Assembly: GCF_014697375.1 (NCBI RefSeq)
Contig: NZ_JACJRS010000064.1
Coordinates: 1 to 32,254 of the forward strand
DNA from: Phormidium sp. FACHB-1136
GTDB taxonomy: Bacteria > Cyanobacteriota > Cyanobacteriia > Phormidesmidales > Phormidesmidaceae
Direction: 5' to 3'
DNA: 32,254 nucleotides
The notes under the pieces were generated by a model, which ran no database searches, was not told the origin of the DNA, and saw only the letters and a list, made by a program, of their open reading frames with translations. Every line of letters begins with the position of its first letter. The first letter of the stretch is position 1. A program made the translations under genes and the position numbers. Positions 1 to 8,950 of this stretch are shown here, piece by piece.

Positions 1-108
1 TTCGCAATGCGAATATACTCTTCTAACTTGGCCTTAAAGAGCTTTCTCTGTTCCGGATCTTGCTTGGCCTCAAGGCTATACTTTGACCAGATATATACGT
101 ATTTTTTT
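1..108 (-). CDS. IS630 transposase orfB (partial), reached by -1 frameshift
   Basis: On the minus strand, after the A8 run, the -1 frame reads KYVYIWSKYSLEAKQDPEQ and then RKLFKAKLEEYIRIA, and stays open to base 1. This is the linker that precedes the DDE catalytic domain in IS630 transposases. The orfA frame across the same bases is nonsense and stops at 23. The catalytic residues are outside the window. Confidence 0.65.
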
Positions 109-520
109 TGACTAATATCCGTCGGACTTGACTACCGCTCAACGTTATTCCCGTCTCTTTCTCAAGATGAGATGCCAATCTCTCGGCGGTCCATGTCCCA
201 AACGCATAACCGTAATCTTGAGGCTCTTTATCAATGACTTCTATCCGTAAGTCAATGTACTCATCCGTTGCCTTATGATAGTTGCCTTTCATTCGGTCAT
301 CGATCAAACTATCTAACTTGCTCGGATCTCCATGGGTGCTCCAGTAGGCCACCTTCCGCAAGGAGCATCCGATTAAGTCTGCGATCTCTTGCTGAGTCCT
401 GCCATCATTGCGCAGTAGCAGTATTAGAATGCGCTCTCGAATGTCAGGGTGTTCATGGAACTTCAACTGCTTCTGAAGCTCTTGCTTTTCCTCTGACGTT
501 AGATAGTTTCTGACTCCCAT
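23..520 (-). CDS. IS630-family transposase, N-terminal ORF (orfA), frameshifted into orfB
   Basis: This is the DNA-binding half of an IS630 transposase. Residues about 30-60 form a helix-turn-helix (QQEIADLIGCSLRKVAYW), followed by a winged-helix-type region (GTWTAERLASHLEKETGI). In this frame the protein ends at residue 165 with low-complexity, unrelated residues (ALRPSKIRNRESSLRPS). At the A8 run (plus-strand T8 at 102-109) a -1 shift gives KKKYVYIWSKYSLEAK and continues open to the window edge as a typical IS630 continuation. I therefore read 1-108 as the start of orfB. The ATG at 520 lies 35 nt inside the terminal repeat. Whether the shift is programmed or a disabling mutation cannot be told from one copy. 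Confidence 0.8.
   Translation of the reverse strand: MGVRNYLTSEEKQELQKQLKFHEHPDIRERILILLLRNDGRTQQEIADLIGCSLRKVAYWSTHGDPSKLDSLIDDRMKGNYHKATDEYIDLRIEVIDKEPQDYGYAFGTWTAERLASHLEKETGITLSGSQVRRILVKKNTYISGQSIALRPSKIRNRESSLRPS
102..109 (-). promoter_or_regulatory. A8 slippery run, candidate -1 frameshift site
   Basis: Eight consecutive T on the plus strand read as GTC AAA AAA AAT on the coding strand. Slipping back one base joins the helix-turn-helix ORF to the orfB frame. Frameshifting of this kind is known for several IS630-family members; here it is inferred from frame continuity only. Confidence 0.6.
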
Positions 521-554
521 GGCTTATTCCATAATTTTAATGTATTATACGCAG

Positions 555-573
555 TTTAGATGACTAACAGCTT
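555..573 (+). repeat. IS630 terminal repeat (copy 1)
   Basis: The 19-nt sequence tttagatgactaacagctt sits at the outer edge of the IS630 element and is identical to 19007-19025 in the same orientation. Identity stops exactly at both edges: 574 is a versus g at 19026, and 554 is g versus t at 19006. Confidence 0.75.
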
Positions 574-1134
574 AGTGAGGTGAAACCAAGTCGCTAACTT
601 TTCAAGTCCATTGGGCTTGCTTTCAACTTGCCGATGGACATAATCCTTCCACGTTAGAACAGGCAAGGAAGATCGCCCCCGGCCTAGCGATGGTTGGGTG
701 GCTGGGTCGATCTCATCTGGGAGCGGAATCAGGGGTGGTGGGGGCGGTGCTGGGTAGGTTGTGGGATACTGCGGATCCTGAGCAGTCATGGGGAGCATTG
801 GCGGTGGGGCCGCTAGATTCGGTGTAGGGCTCTCTACTCCCGCAATCAGCATCAATTTGTGTGCCAAGTCAATTTTGATGCGGCGATCAATCCAACATTC
901 GTGGGTTGCAACCCCATTCACATAGACCCCGGCCCCTTGGCTAACATCCTGAACCTTCCAGGCCATTTGGCCCTCGTCATAGCTCAGGGTAACGTGACGG
1001 GCGCTGAGCCCAGTTTCTGGAGGAAGGGTGATTGCGCAGCCTGGGCCAGTGCCAATGGTGTAGCTCCGGCCCGGTTTCAGGGTCCAGCTCTGATTGGTTT
1101 GAGGCAGGGCAAGCTTGAGTTTCATAGGGATCAT
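556..1134 (-). CDS. FHA-domain protein with proline-rich linker; 3' end overwritten by IS630
   Basis: Forkhead-associated domains bind phosphothreonine peptides and often partner Ser/Thr kinases or secretion systems. With the ATG at 1134 (192 aa) the FHA fold spans about residues 5-99, with PGRSYTIGTGPGCAITL, the SARHVTL core and the VYVNG segment. Residues about 102-144 are strongly Pro-rich (APPPPPLIPLP), followed by a short polar tail. The frame is open upstream to a TTG at 1152, and an ATG at 1125 is also possible; no strong ribosome site separates these choices. The last five codons (KLLVI) and the TAA lie inside the IS630 terminal repeat, so the native C-terminus was probably different. 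A good minus-strand promoter lies about 140 nt upstream. The substrate and partner kinase are unknown. Confidence 0.8.
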   Translation of the reverse strand: MIPMKLKLALPQTNQSWTLKPGRSYTIGTGPGCAITLPPETGLSARHVTLSYDEGQMAWKVQDVSQGAGVYVNGVATHECWIDRRIKIDLAHKLMLIAGVESPTPNLAAPPPMLPMTAQDPQYPTTYPAPPPPPLIPLPDEIDPATQPSLGRGRSSLPVLTWKDYVHRQVESKPNGLEKLATWFHLTKLLVI

Positions 1135-1294
1135 CTGAGACTGGTTGGGCAAATCTGCCCCGTCAGAGTATGCCTGTAGGTGCAGATGCTTACAGCATTC
1201 CCACCGTTAGAGGAAAACCAACACTTGCTTTTTAGAGGAACGATCTAGGGCCGAAGAAAGCCTCTCAAGCCCCGTAAAATCAGGCTTTTAGTAG

Positions 1295-1323
1295 AATATA
1301 AAGATTTGTAACACTGTTGGCAA
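1295..1323 (-). promoter_or_regulatory. Sigma-70-type promoter for the FHA gene
   Basis: Read on the minus strand, TTGCCA (1318-1323), exactly 17 nt, then TATATT (1295-1300). It lies just past the csaB stop and points at the FHA gene, predicting a leader of roughly 140-160 nt depending on the start used. Confidence 0.6.
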
Positions 1324-1356
1324 TAGGGATGGCCCTCGATCCGTTTCAGCGCTGCG

Positions 1357-2457
1357 TTACCACTGGGCGCGGGAACTAAGGCTACAGGCCAGCCCAATCA
1401 CATCATGGAGCAGGTCTTGGTGCATCAGGGCACGGTCTACGCGGGACTGAATTTGATCCGCTGAGAGGGGGTCGCCATTGGCATAGAGGTCTAGCCAAGC
1501 CTGGGCGAGGGCTTCGGCATCGTCGGGCCAGCGTTGGGCCGGGTCGGTGGGGGGCTGTTCCAGGTTGAGATCTATCCCCGACAGGGCCAAATCCGCCATC
1601 AACTGGCTCACCTTGGGATCGTAGCTGAGGGCGAAGCACCGACAACCTTCCGCCGCCGCCATAATCAGGGCATGGAGCCGCATCCCAATCACCATCTCCA
1701 CGCCGCGAAACAGTCCCTTGAGTTGTTGGGGGTCGGTGAGGGGGTAAATTTGGCTTGATCCCGGCAGGCGCGGCTGGATATATTCGGCGATGGCCAAGTC
1801 CTTGATGGGCTGGAAGGGCACCAGCAAAAGGCTTGTCTCGGTTCTGGATTGGAAGGTTGCGAGTGCCTGGGTGATTTGATCCAGGCGGCTTTCGGTTAGC
1901 CAGGGATGGGGCCGCAGCGCCACCGCCACCCGTGGGGCATGCATCTCCCACAGCCCTTCCACCGGGGCCGATTCCAGTGCCCACACGGGGTCGGGAGCCT
2001 GCATTCCCGGCACCTGCCAGCGGGCCAGCCACGCCATCGATCCGTTATCCCGTACGCTGACGGCCTCGCAGTGCCGCAACACATAGCGCCCCAACCCTCG
2101 ACTGAGGGGATGCTGAAGCGGACCGATGCCCTGCCCCCAGGCGATGGTTTTTAGCCCTAGCCACTGGGCTAAGGCCATCAGCCCCGTGTAGTAGATGGGA
2201 TTTTGCAGGCTGGTGGAGTCCTGCAACAAACTGCCACCACCCCAGATGAAAAACTCCGACCGCCGCAGCGCCTTAATCACCGCCCCCAACTGCTTACGGG
2301 GCACCGCTTCCACCCCATAGCGGGCCGCTGTTTCCGCCGGATGGCCCGACAGCACAACGGGCTCGATCTGGGAGGGCAACATTTGCAGCAGCGTCGCCAA
2401 CAGCGCCTCATCGCCGCCGTTGCCCATGCCGTAATAGCCACACAAAACCGCTCGCAT
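1357..2457 (-). CDS. csaB: Polysaccharide pyruvyl transferase family protein (CsaB-like)
   Basis: CsaB-type enzymes add ketal-linked pyruvate to cell-wall or surface polysaccharides; in Bacillus this anchors S-layer proteins. The 366-aa protein opens with MRAVLCGYYGMGNGGDEALL. It carries FIWGGGSLLQDSTS, then IAWGQGIGPL and, near the C-terminus, a donor-site-like segment VIGMRLHALIMAAAEG, all typical of the family (PF04230). I chose the ATG at 2457 because AGAGG precedes it at a normal distance and the family normally begins here. The open frame extends 56 codons further upstream but reads unlike the family. It is divergent from the DUF2499 gene, and the gap contains a palindromic repeat. A role in cell-surface polysaccharide pyruvylation is inferred from family. 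Confidence 0.9.
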   Translation of the reverse strand: MRAVLCGYYGMGNGGDEALLATLLQMLPSQIEPVVLSGHPAETAARYGVEAVPRKQLGAVIKALRRSEFFIWGGGSLLQDSTSLQNPIYYTGLMALAQWLGLKTIAWGQGIGPLQHPLSRGLGRYVLRHCEAVSVRDNGSMAWLARWQVPGMQAPDPVWALESAPVEGLWEMHAPRVAVALRPHPWLTESRLDQITQALATFQSRTETSLLLVPFQPIKDLAIAEYIQPRLPGSSQIYPLTDPQQLKGLFRGVEMVIGMRLHALIMAAAEGCRCFALSYDPKVSQLMADLALSGIDLNLEQPPTDPAQRWPDDAEALAQAWLDLYANGDPLSADQIQSRVDRALMHQDLLHDVIGLACSLSSRAQW

Positions 2458-2580
2458 GTTGACCTCTGGGGGCAGTCCAACCGTTCTCAAAGGAACGTCC
2501 CCAGAATCATACGATCCCACGCCCCCTTTGGTGGTAGAGATGGGGTATATGGCTTGGTAAATATAAAATACTAGGGCTTT

Positions 2581-2626
2581 GGTGCATTGCTTCGCGTTGG
2601 CGAAGCCTCGCCTTCGCGAATGCACC
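2581..2626. repeat. Nested palindromic repeat (cruciform-like)
   Basis: Outer arms ggtgcatt and aatgcacc enclose inner arms cgcg/cgcg and ggcga/tcgcc around a short agcc loop. It lies between the divergent csaB and DUF2499 starts. It resembles the dispersed palindromes common in cyanobacterial genomes. It has no T-run, so I do not call it a terminator. Confidence 0.7.
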
Positions 2627-2660
2627 CTACAATTGACGCTGTTGTGTTTTCGATGGCCCC

Positions 2661-2978
2661 ATGAACGCCCTGTCTCTGCCCACTTGGATGATCCACATTT
2701 CCAGCGTGTTGGAATGGATGGCGGCGATGTGGTTTATTTGGCAGTTCGCCACGGTGACGCAACGGCCTGTGTGGCGGTGGCTGACGGTTGGCATGTTTCC
2801 AGCCCTGGTGAGCGCGATGGCGGCTTGTACCTGGCACTTTTTTGATAATGATCCTGGTTTTGACTGGCTCGTCACCCTGCAAGCCGCCATGACTGTGGTG
2901 GGCAACATCACCCTCTGCCTCTCGGCCTGGTGGATTTGGCGACAATCCCAAACCTCCACCCCAGGATCGTCGGAATAG
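2661..2978 (+). CDS. DUF2499 / Ycf49-like membrane protein
   Basis: A 105-aa integral membrane protein of the family that includes plastid Ycf49, found in cyanobacteria and chloroplasts and of unknown function. The N-terminus LPTWMIHISSVLEWMAAM is the family signature. Hydrophobic segments fall at about residues 9-30, 40-58 and 70-92, consistent with three membrane passes, and the tail is polar (QSQTSTPGSSE). The length is normal for the family. The start at 2661 puts the signature at residue 6, as in homologues. It stands alone, divergent from csaB. A hairpin without a T-run (3001-3034) follows the gene. Confidence 0.85.
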   Translation: MNALSLPTWMIHISSVLEWMAAMWFIWQFATVTQRPVWRWLTVGMFPALVSAMAACTWHFFDNDPGFDWLVTLQAAMTVVGNITLCLSAWWIWRQSQTSTPGSSE

Positions 2979-3183
2979 GATTTGTCCATCTCAATTCCAT
3001 CCCCCTAGGTTTCACCCCATTTACGCCTAGGGGGCCAACCTTCTGAGTAATTCAGATTGAAGCTCCTTTGAAAACCGTATTTCCGCAGAATAACCGCTAG
3101 ATAAAAGTACGATTTATTTCTAGGATAGAGATAGAATAGAGAAATGCCTAAAAGATACTTATAGGGGTTACCGCCAGGAGTTA
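2979..3183 (+). other. Intergenic region with hairpin
   Basis: Arms ccccctagg (3001-3009) and cctaggggg (3026-3034) pair perfectly around a 16-nt loop just after the DUF2499 gene. No T-run follows, so it may be a weak terminator or mRNA-stability hairpin. The rest is AT-rich with no convincing promoter; TTGAAA near 3070 lacks a good -10 at 17 nt. Confidence 0.4.
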
Positions 3184-3393
3184 ATGATGCTTTTCACCCT
3201 ACCCCCTGCTCCTCCAGCCATGGTTTATGTGGTGCCCTCTCCGGTTTCAGGAGATGACCTGATTGCCTCGGAATGTAAGCGGGGTAGCCGCGATTGCTTC
3301 CCGGAGGATCGAGTTGGGCATCAGCCAAACGCCATCGAAACGGTCATCCTAACCGCTGGGATGCTCACCCCACGGCAGGATAGCTCGGTTTAG
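3184..3393 (+). CDS. Possible small protein, unrecognised
   Basis: A 69-aa frame preceded by a good ribosome site (AGGAG, then tta, then ATGATG). I do not recognise the protein. It starts with a hydrophobic, proline-containing stretch (MMLFTLPPAPPAMVYVVPSP) and continues as a polar segment with two cysteines (ECKRGSRDC). Its 3' end overlaps the 3' end of bioD on the other strand by about 29 nt, which weakens the case. The strong Shine-Dalgarno and AT-rich leader are the only support. Confidence 0.35.
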   Translation: MMLFTLPPAPPAMVYVVPSPVSGDDLIASECKRGSRDCFPEDRVGHQPNAIETVILTAGMLTPRQDSSV

Positions 3394-4072
3394 GTATCAT
3401 CTCTAGGTGTAATCCCTTGGCGGCTTGGGCTAGAGAATCTAGGGACTCGGTCTGTTCCAGATACGGGCAAACCCCTAATACAGGCACCTGGGTAAACCGG
3501 GTCATCATTTCGGCGGGTGCCCAACGATCAATGTCCTCTGGGCTAAGGGGTTGGTTGCAATTCAAGATAATGCCACACAGATCGATATTTTCCTGACGGG
3601 CGAGAGCGACATTGGCCACCGCCTGTGCCATCGCGCCCAACTTGACGGGTACCACCAACACCACGGGTAACCGCCAAGCTGCCGCTAGGGCTGCCACCGT
3701 TAGCTCATCGGTGACTGGCGAACCAAGGCCACCCAATCCTTCCACCAGCACCCGATCATGGGTTTGCATCAGGGTTTGCAGCCGATGCCAAACCACACCT
3801 AGGTCAATGGGGCGCTGCTCTAGGGCGGCGGCGAGGGGTGGGGCCAGGGGAGCCTCAAAAGATTGGGGCGCAATGGCATCGAGGGACAATTCTGGAAAGA
3901 AAAGCCGCTGGTAGAGTTCGCGATCCCCCAGACCCGATTGCAGCGGTTTGAGGATACCCACCGATTGCTGGGGATAGTATTTCCGCCAGTAGGCCAACAG
4001 GGCACTCGTCACCACGGTTTTGCCGACCTCGGTGTCGGTGCCTGCAATTAACAGCGCATTGAGGGAAACCAT
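3365..4072 (-). CDS. bioD: Dethiobiotin synthetase
   Basis: BioD is a cytosolic enzyme that closes the ureido ring of dethiobiotin from 7,8-diaminopelargonate, CO2 and ATP, the penultimate step of biotin synthesis. The 235-aa protein has the P-loop GTDTEVGKT at residues 11-19, the substrate-side motif KPLQSG and the second nucleotide segment VEGLGGLGSPVTDE. Length is normal. Its ATG begins 2 nt after the gyrB stop, so the two genes are almost certainly cotranscribed and perhaps translationally coupled. No other biotin genes are in the window, so this is a gene-order association rather than a biotin operon. Confidence 0.95.
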   Translation of the reverse strand: MVSLNALLIAGTDTEVGKTVVTSALLAYWRKYYPQQSVGILKPLQSGLGDRELYQRLFFPELSLDAIAPQSFEAPLAPPLAAALEQRPIDLGVVWHRLQTLMQTHDRVLVEGLGGLGSPVTDELTVAALAAAWRLPVVLVVPVKLGAMAQAVANVALARQENIDLCGIILNCNQPLSPEDIDRWAPAEMMTRFTQVPVLGVCPYLEQTESLDSLAQAAKGLHLEMIPKPSYPAVG

Positions 4073-4074
4073 AG

Positions 4075-6048
<1,974 letters not shown>

Positions 6049-6090
6049 TTACAAGCCACTTGACCTACAAACAGGCTAAAACGCCCTAAA

Positions 6091-6096
6091 ATTATA
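6091..6096 (-). promoter_or_regulatory. Candidate -10 box for gyrB
   Basis: A perfect TATAAT on the minus strand in the gyrB-miaA divergent gap, about 75 nt before the gyrB start. No good -35 is seen at 16-18 nt. Gyrase promoters are often supercoiling-sensitive with weak -35 elements, but that is inference here. Confidence 0.35.
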
Positions 6097-6134
6097 GCAC
6101 AAACCTGTCATAGAGGATTCTAAAGCAGACTGAG

Positions 6135-7151
6135 ATGCAGATTGATCGAGGGATGGAACCCACAGAAAATCCGGCTTTAGAAGCTAGCTCATCTCAGGGA
6201 AATCGGGCTAATTCAAGTGTACCATTCTTGCTAATAATCGGCGGCGCAACGGCCACGGGGAAGTCGGGGTTGGCGATGGCCCTAGCGGAACGCCTCAATG
6301 GTGCGATTCTGGGTGCCGATTCCCGACAAGTATATCGAGAGTTTGACATTGGCACCGCAAAACCGTCCCAGGTCGATCAAAATCGGGTGCCTCACCATTT
6401 AATCGACCTCTGCGACCCCACCGAAACCCTCACCCTGGCGGAATATCAGCAGCAGGCCCAGGGCTTGATTCGTCAATTGCACCAAACGGGAAACGTCGTT
6501 CCCATACTGGTCGGCGGCACCGGACTCTATATTGATGCCATCGTGAAGGGGCTGAAAATTCCCCCCGTGGCTCCCCAATCGGCCCTGCGCCAGCAAATCA
6601 GCGACCTCGGCCAGTCCCATGCCTACGCCCTGCTCCAATCCCTCGACCCCGCCGCCACCCAGCGCATTCACCCCAACGATGCCGTCCGTACTGTTCGTGC
6701 CCTAGAAATTTTCTACGTTACCGGGCAACCCCCTTCCGCTCTGCAAGGGGAGAATCCGCCCACCTACCCGATCCTATACCTGGGCCTGGATGGAGACATT
6801 CATGCCCTGCACCGCCGCATTGCTCAGCGCACCCACACCATGATCGAGATGGGGTTTGAGGAGGAGGTGCTCCATTTAGTCAAGAAGTACGGGGCTGATC
6901 TACCGCTGCTGCAAACCCTGGGCTATGCCGAAATGTTGCCCTACGTGCAGGGGGATACCTCCCTAGATACCGCCATTGAGGCGATCATTCTCCACACCCG
7001 CCAGTTTGCCAAACGCCAGCGCACCTGGTTTCGCAACCGGGCCACGGTGCACTGGTTTGACGCCAACGCCAACGACCTTGTGGATCGGGTGTGGGACTGG
7101 TTGATACAGTCCCACCGAGGAGAAGCCCTAGGCCAAGGGCAAGAGACCTAG
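6135..7151 (+). CDS. miaA: tRNA dimethylallyltransferase
   Basis: MiaA transfers a dimethylallyl group from DMAPP to N6 of A37 in tRNAs reading UNN codons. The 338-aa protein carries the P-loop GGATATGKS (residues 36-44), GADSRQVYREFDIGTAKP (catalytic Asp/Ser region), VGGTGLYIDAI and the tRNA-binding QFAKRQRTWFRN segment. The first 28 or so residues are a non-conserved polar extension. An ATG at codon 7 with GAGGG upstream is an alternative start that keeps all motifs. It is divergent from gyrB and meets the next gene tail to tail with only 3 nt between stops. Confidence 0.95.
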   Translation: MQIDRGMEPTENPALEASSSQGNRANSSVPFLLIIGGATATGKSGLAMALAERLNGAILGADSRQVYREFDIGTAKPSQVDQNRVPHHLIDLCDPTETLTLAEYQQQAQGLIRQLHQTGNVVPILVGGTGLYIDAIVKGLKIPPVAPQSALRQQISDLGQSHAYALLQSLDPAATQRIHPNDAVRTVRALEIFYVTGQPPSALQGENPPTYPILYLGLDGDIHALHRRIAQRTHTMIEMGFEEEVLHLVKKYGADLPLLQTLGYAEMLPYVQGDTSLDTAIEAIILHTRQFAKRQRTWFRNRATVHWFDANANDLVDRVWDWLIQSHRGEALGQGQET

Positions 7152-7154
7152 GTG

Positions 7155-7679
7155 TTACAGATCGTCGTCGTCCGTGGTCGGGCTGGTGGGCGGAGTGAAG
7201 GTTGCAGGGGCCGGAGTGGGTGGCTCAGCGGCGACGGGGGCTTGAGGAGGCTCAGCGACGGGGGCGGCAGGGGCAGCGGGCGGAGGGGGGGCAACCTTAG
7301 GGGCAGGGACGACGGGGGCGGTGGGTTCCGGTTCCGGCAGGCCCAACTGCTGACGAGCTTGGCTGAGCAGGTAGGACGTACTGGATTTTAAGCTGCTGAG
7401 CAGGGCTTCCCCAGTCGCTTCCATGGAGGGAGCCTCGGCGGTGTCACTTTTAGTACTGAAGTTGGTGTACCAGGTGCGGGTGCTGCGTCCCAGACTAACG
7501 GAATTTCGATAGAACCATTCGCCCCCCACAAAGGTAAGGCAGACCACCAGCCACAGCAGCACCCCGGTTTCCCGCAGGATGTCCCAGGTGCGGCTGAGCA
7601 TTTTTTTGTAAACCTCGCCCGTTTCACCGGAAAAGACCAGTTGGCTGACGACATTAGCCTGTTCTTTAATCTTATCCAT
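7155..7679 (-). CDS. Single-pass membrane protein with Pro/Ala-rich tail, function unknown
   Basis: A 174-aa protein I do not recognise as a named family. Residues 1-35 are polar and helical, and about 36-55 form one membrane segment (GVLLWLVVCLTFVGGEWFY). A Ser/Thr-rich linker follows, then a Pro/Ala/Val-rich tail from about residue 118 (VAPPPPAAPAAPVAEPP) ending in acidic TTDDDDL. AGGAGG precedes the ATG. Such tails often span the periplasm or tether proteins; nothing here shows which. It is probably monocistronic, about 145 nt from the GT9-like gene on the same strand. Confidence 0.7.
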   Translation of the reverse strand: MDKIKEQANVVSQLVFSGETGEVYKKMLSRTWDILRETGVLLWLVVCLTFVGGEWFYRNSVSLGRSTRTWYTNFSTKSDTAEAPSMEATGEALLSSLKSSTSYLLSQARQQLGLPEPEPTAPVVPAPKVAPPPPAAPAAPVAEPPQAPVAAEPPTPAPATFTPPTSPTTDDDDL

Positions 7680-7823
7680 CGAGGATAGTCCTCCTAAAGG
7701 TCGATTATTGGTCGATTATTGATAGACGTGATAGAAGCTTAGGCAGAATAACCCAACTACGCCCACAGAGGGAGTGTCCCCAGAAAATGGCCGCCTTTGG
7801 CCCTCTAGGGCATGGCCCTGGAT

Positions 7824-8756
7824 CTAGCCCTTCCAGATAGTGCTGAGGGCGGCTTCTGGGGCGAGATCCGCAAGTTTTCCCGTTTTGGAGGCCACATTGA
7901 CAAAGCGATCCTCACCGCCAGCGGGAGTGGCCATGGGATCAGCACTGAGGCCCACGGTGTAGACTCCTAGGGCCGCAGCGAGGGCCACCGGATAGCCCTG
8001 GACGGCCACTAACAGATTGGCTCCGGCAATGAGCGCCGCTAACTGACCCATGGTTTCCGGCTCTAGCACCGTGAGACCGGGTAGGGCTTGGCACAGGGCA
8101 GCATTGTTAGCCACGGTGTCGGCGGTTTGAAGCAGAACCAGGGGTAGGTCGGGCTGGCGCTGCTGAAAGTCCTTCAAAATGGCGACCCACTGGTCGGTGG
8201 GGTAGGCTTCTCCGCTGGCGGTGGTGCCGGGATACACCGCCACATAGCCGCCCTGAAGCCTTGCGCCCTGGCGTAGGGAGTCCACAGTATTGAGGTCGGC
8301 CTGGGGCACGTTGAGGCTGGGGGAGGCTAAGGGAGCCTTGATATTCAGTGCCTTCAGGAAGGCCGTGTAGTCCTCGGTGGGGGAACTGGATCGGGGGATT
8401 CGGGTGGTGAGGAACCAGGCGTGGCTACCGCCCGCGTAGCCAATCCGGGTAGGAATACCGCTCAGCCACAGCAGCAGACCGATAGACCAGGATTCCGTTA
8501 GGGTGATCACCGCTTCAAACTCGCGGTCTCGCAGAATGCCCAGCAGGTTGGCCCAGTCGGCAGGGCTGTTGCTGGCCAAAAAGCTGTAGGGCACCACCTC
8601 GCTGACGGCCTTTGACAGTTGATAAACGTCCTTAGCCTCAGGATCGACGACCACGGCCACCTCAGCCCCCCCAAAGGCCGCTTTAATTTCCCGCAGCACA
8701 GGGAAGAACTCCAGTTGGCGTTCAACTCCCCCCGGAACCAGAGCCAATACCCGCAT
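7824..8756 (-). CDS. GT9 (heptosyltransferase-like) family protein with degenerate donor motif
   Basis: GT9 enzymes such as LPS heptosyltransferases use nucleotide-activated heptose donors and have two Rossmann halves (GT-B). The 310-aa protein begins MRVLALVPGGVERQLEFFPV, with the ALVPGG loop of the acceptor half, and carries YVAVYPGTTASGEAYPTDQW at the domain junction. Where active enzymes usually have a D-T-G-P-x-H-L-A type donor loop, this protein reads VQGYPVALAAALGVYTVGL, so the Asp, Thr and His positions are changed. That suggests altered donor use or loss of transfer activity. Length is slightly short for the family. No LPS core genes adjoin it. Confidence 0.75.
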   Translation of the reverse strand: MRVLALVPGGVERQLEFFPVLREIKAAFGGAEVAVVVDPEAKDVYQLSKAVSEVVPYSFLASNSPADWANLLGILRDREFEAVITLTESWSIGLLLWLSGIPTRIGYAGGSHAWFLTTRIPRSSSPTEDYTAFLKALNIKAPLASPSLNVPQADLNTVDSLRQGARLQGGYVAVYPGTTASGEAYPTDQWVAILKDFQQRQPDLPLVLLQTADTVANNAALCQALPGLTVLEPETMGQLAALIAGANLLVAVQGYPVALAAALGVYTVGLSADPMATPAGGEDRFVNVASKTGKLADLAPEAALSTIWKG

Positions 8757-8950
8757 AATTTACGCCCATGCCTGTTCGCAAGCTATTGTAGTGGAACCTG
8801 ACCCAGATTTAAGCGCAATCTAGCGGGCAAAGGCGATTAAATTTCTCTCTGAGGTCGAATTTTCTGGCCTGGGCTGCTCCGTGCGGATCAAACCCGGTTG
8901 CCTTTCTCAACCGCTATCTTGTTCACCCTTGTTTACCCCGGATCGCACCA

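Larger units (their letters stand above)
1..573 (-). mobile_element. IS630-family insertion sequence, left part missing (runs off window)
   Basis: The element contains an IS630-type transposase reading frame on the minus strand. It ends on the right at or near 572/573, where a terminal-repeat sequence (555-573, tttagatgactaacagctt) is followed by a TA at 573-574. IS630 elements insert at TA, so this dinucleotide fits as the target duplication. The same 19 nt recur at 19007-19025, which supports calling it an element end. The catalytic DDE half and the other end lie outside the window. Confidence 0.75.

Noticed and set aside
1403-2032. 209-aa minus-strand frame overlapping csaB
   Set aside because: Same strand, other frame of csaB; the Gly/Pro/Arg-rich product has no domain, while the csaB frame carries conserved motifs.
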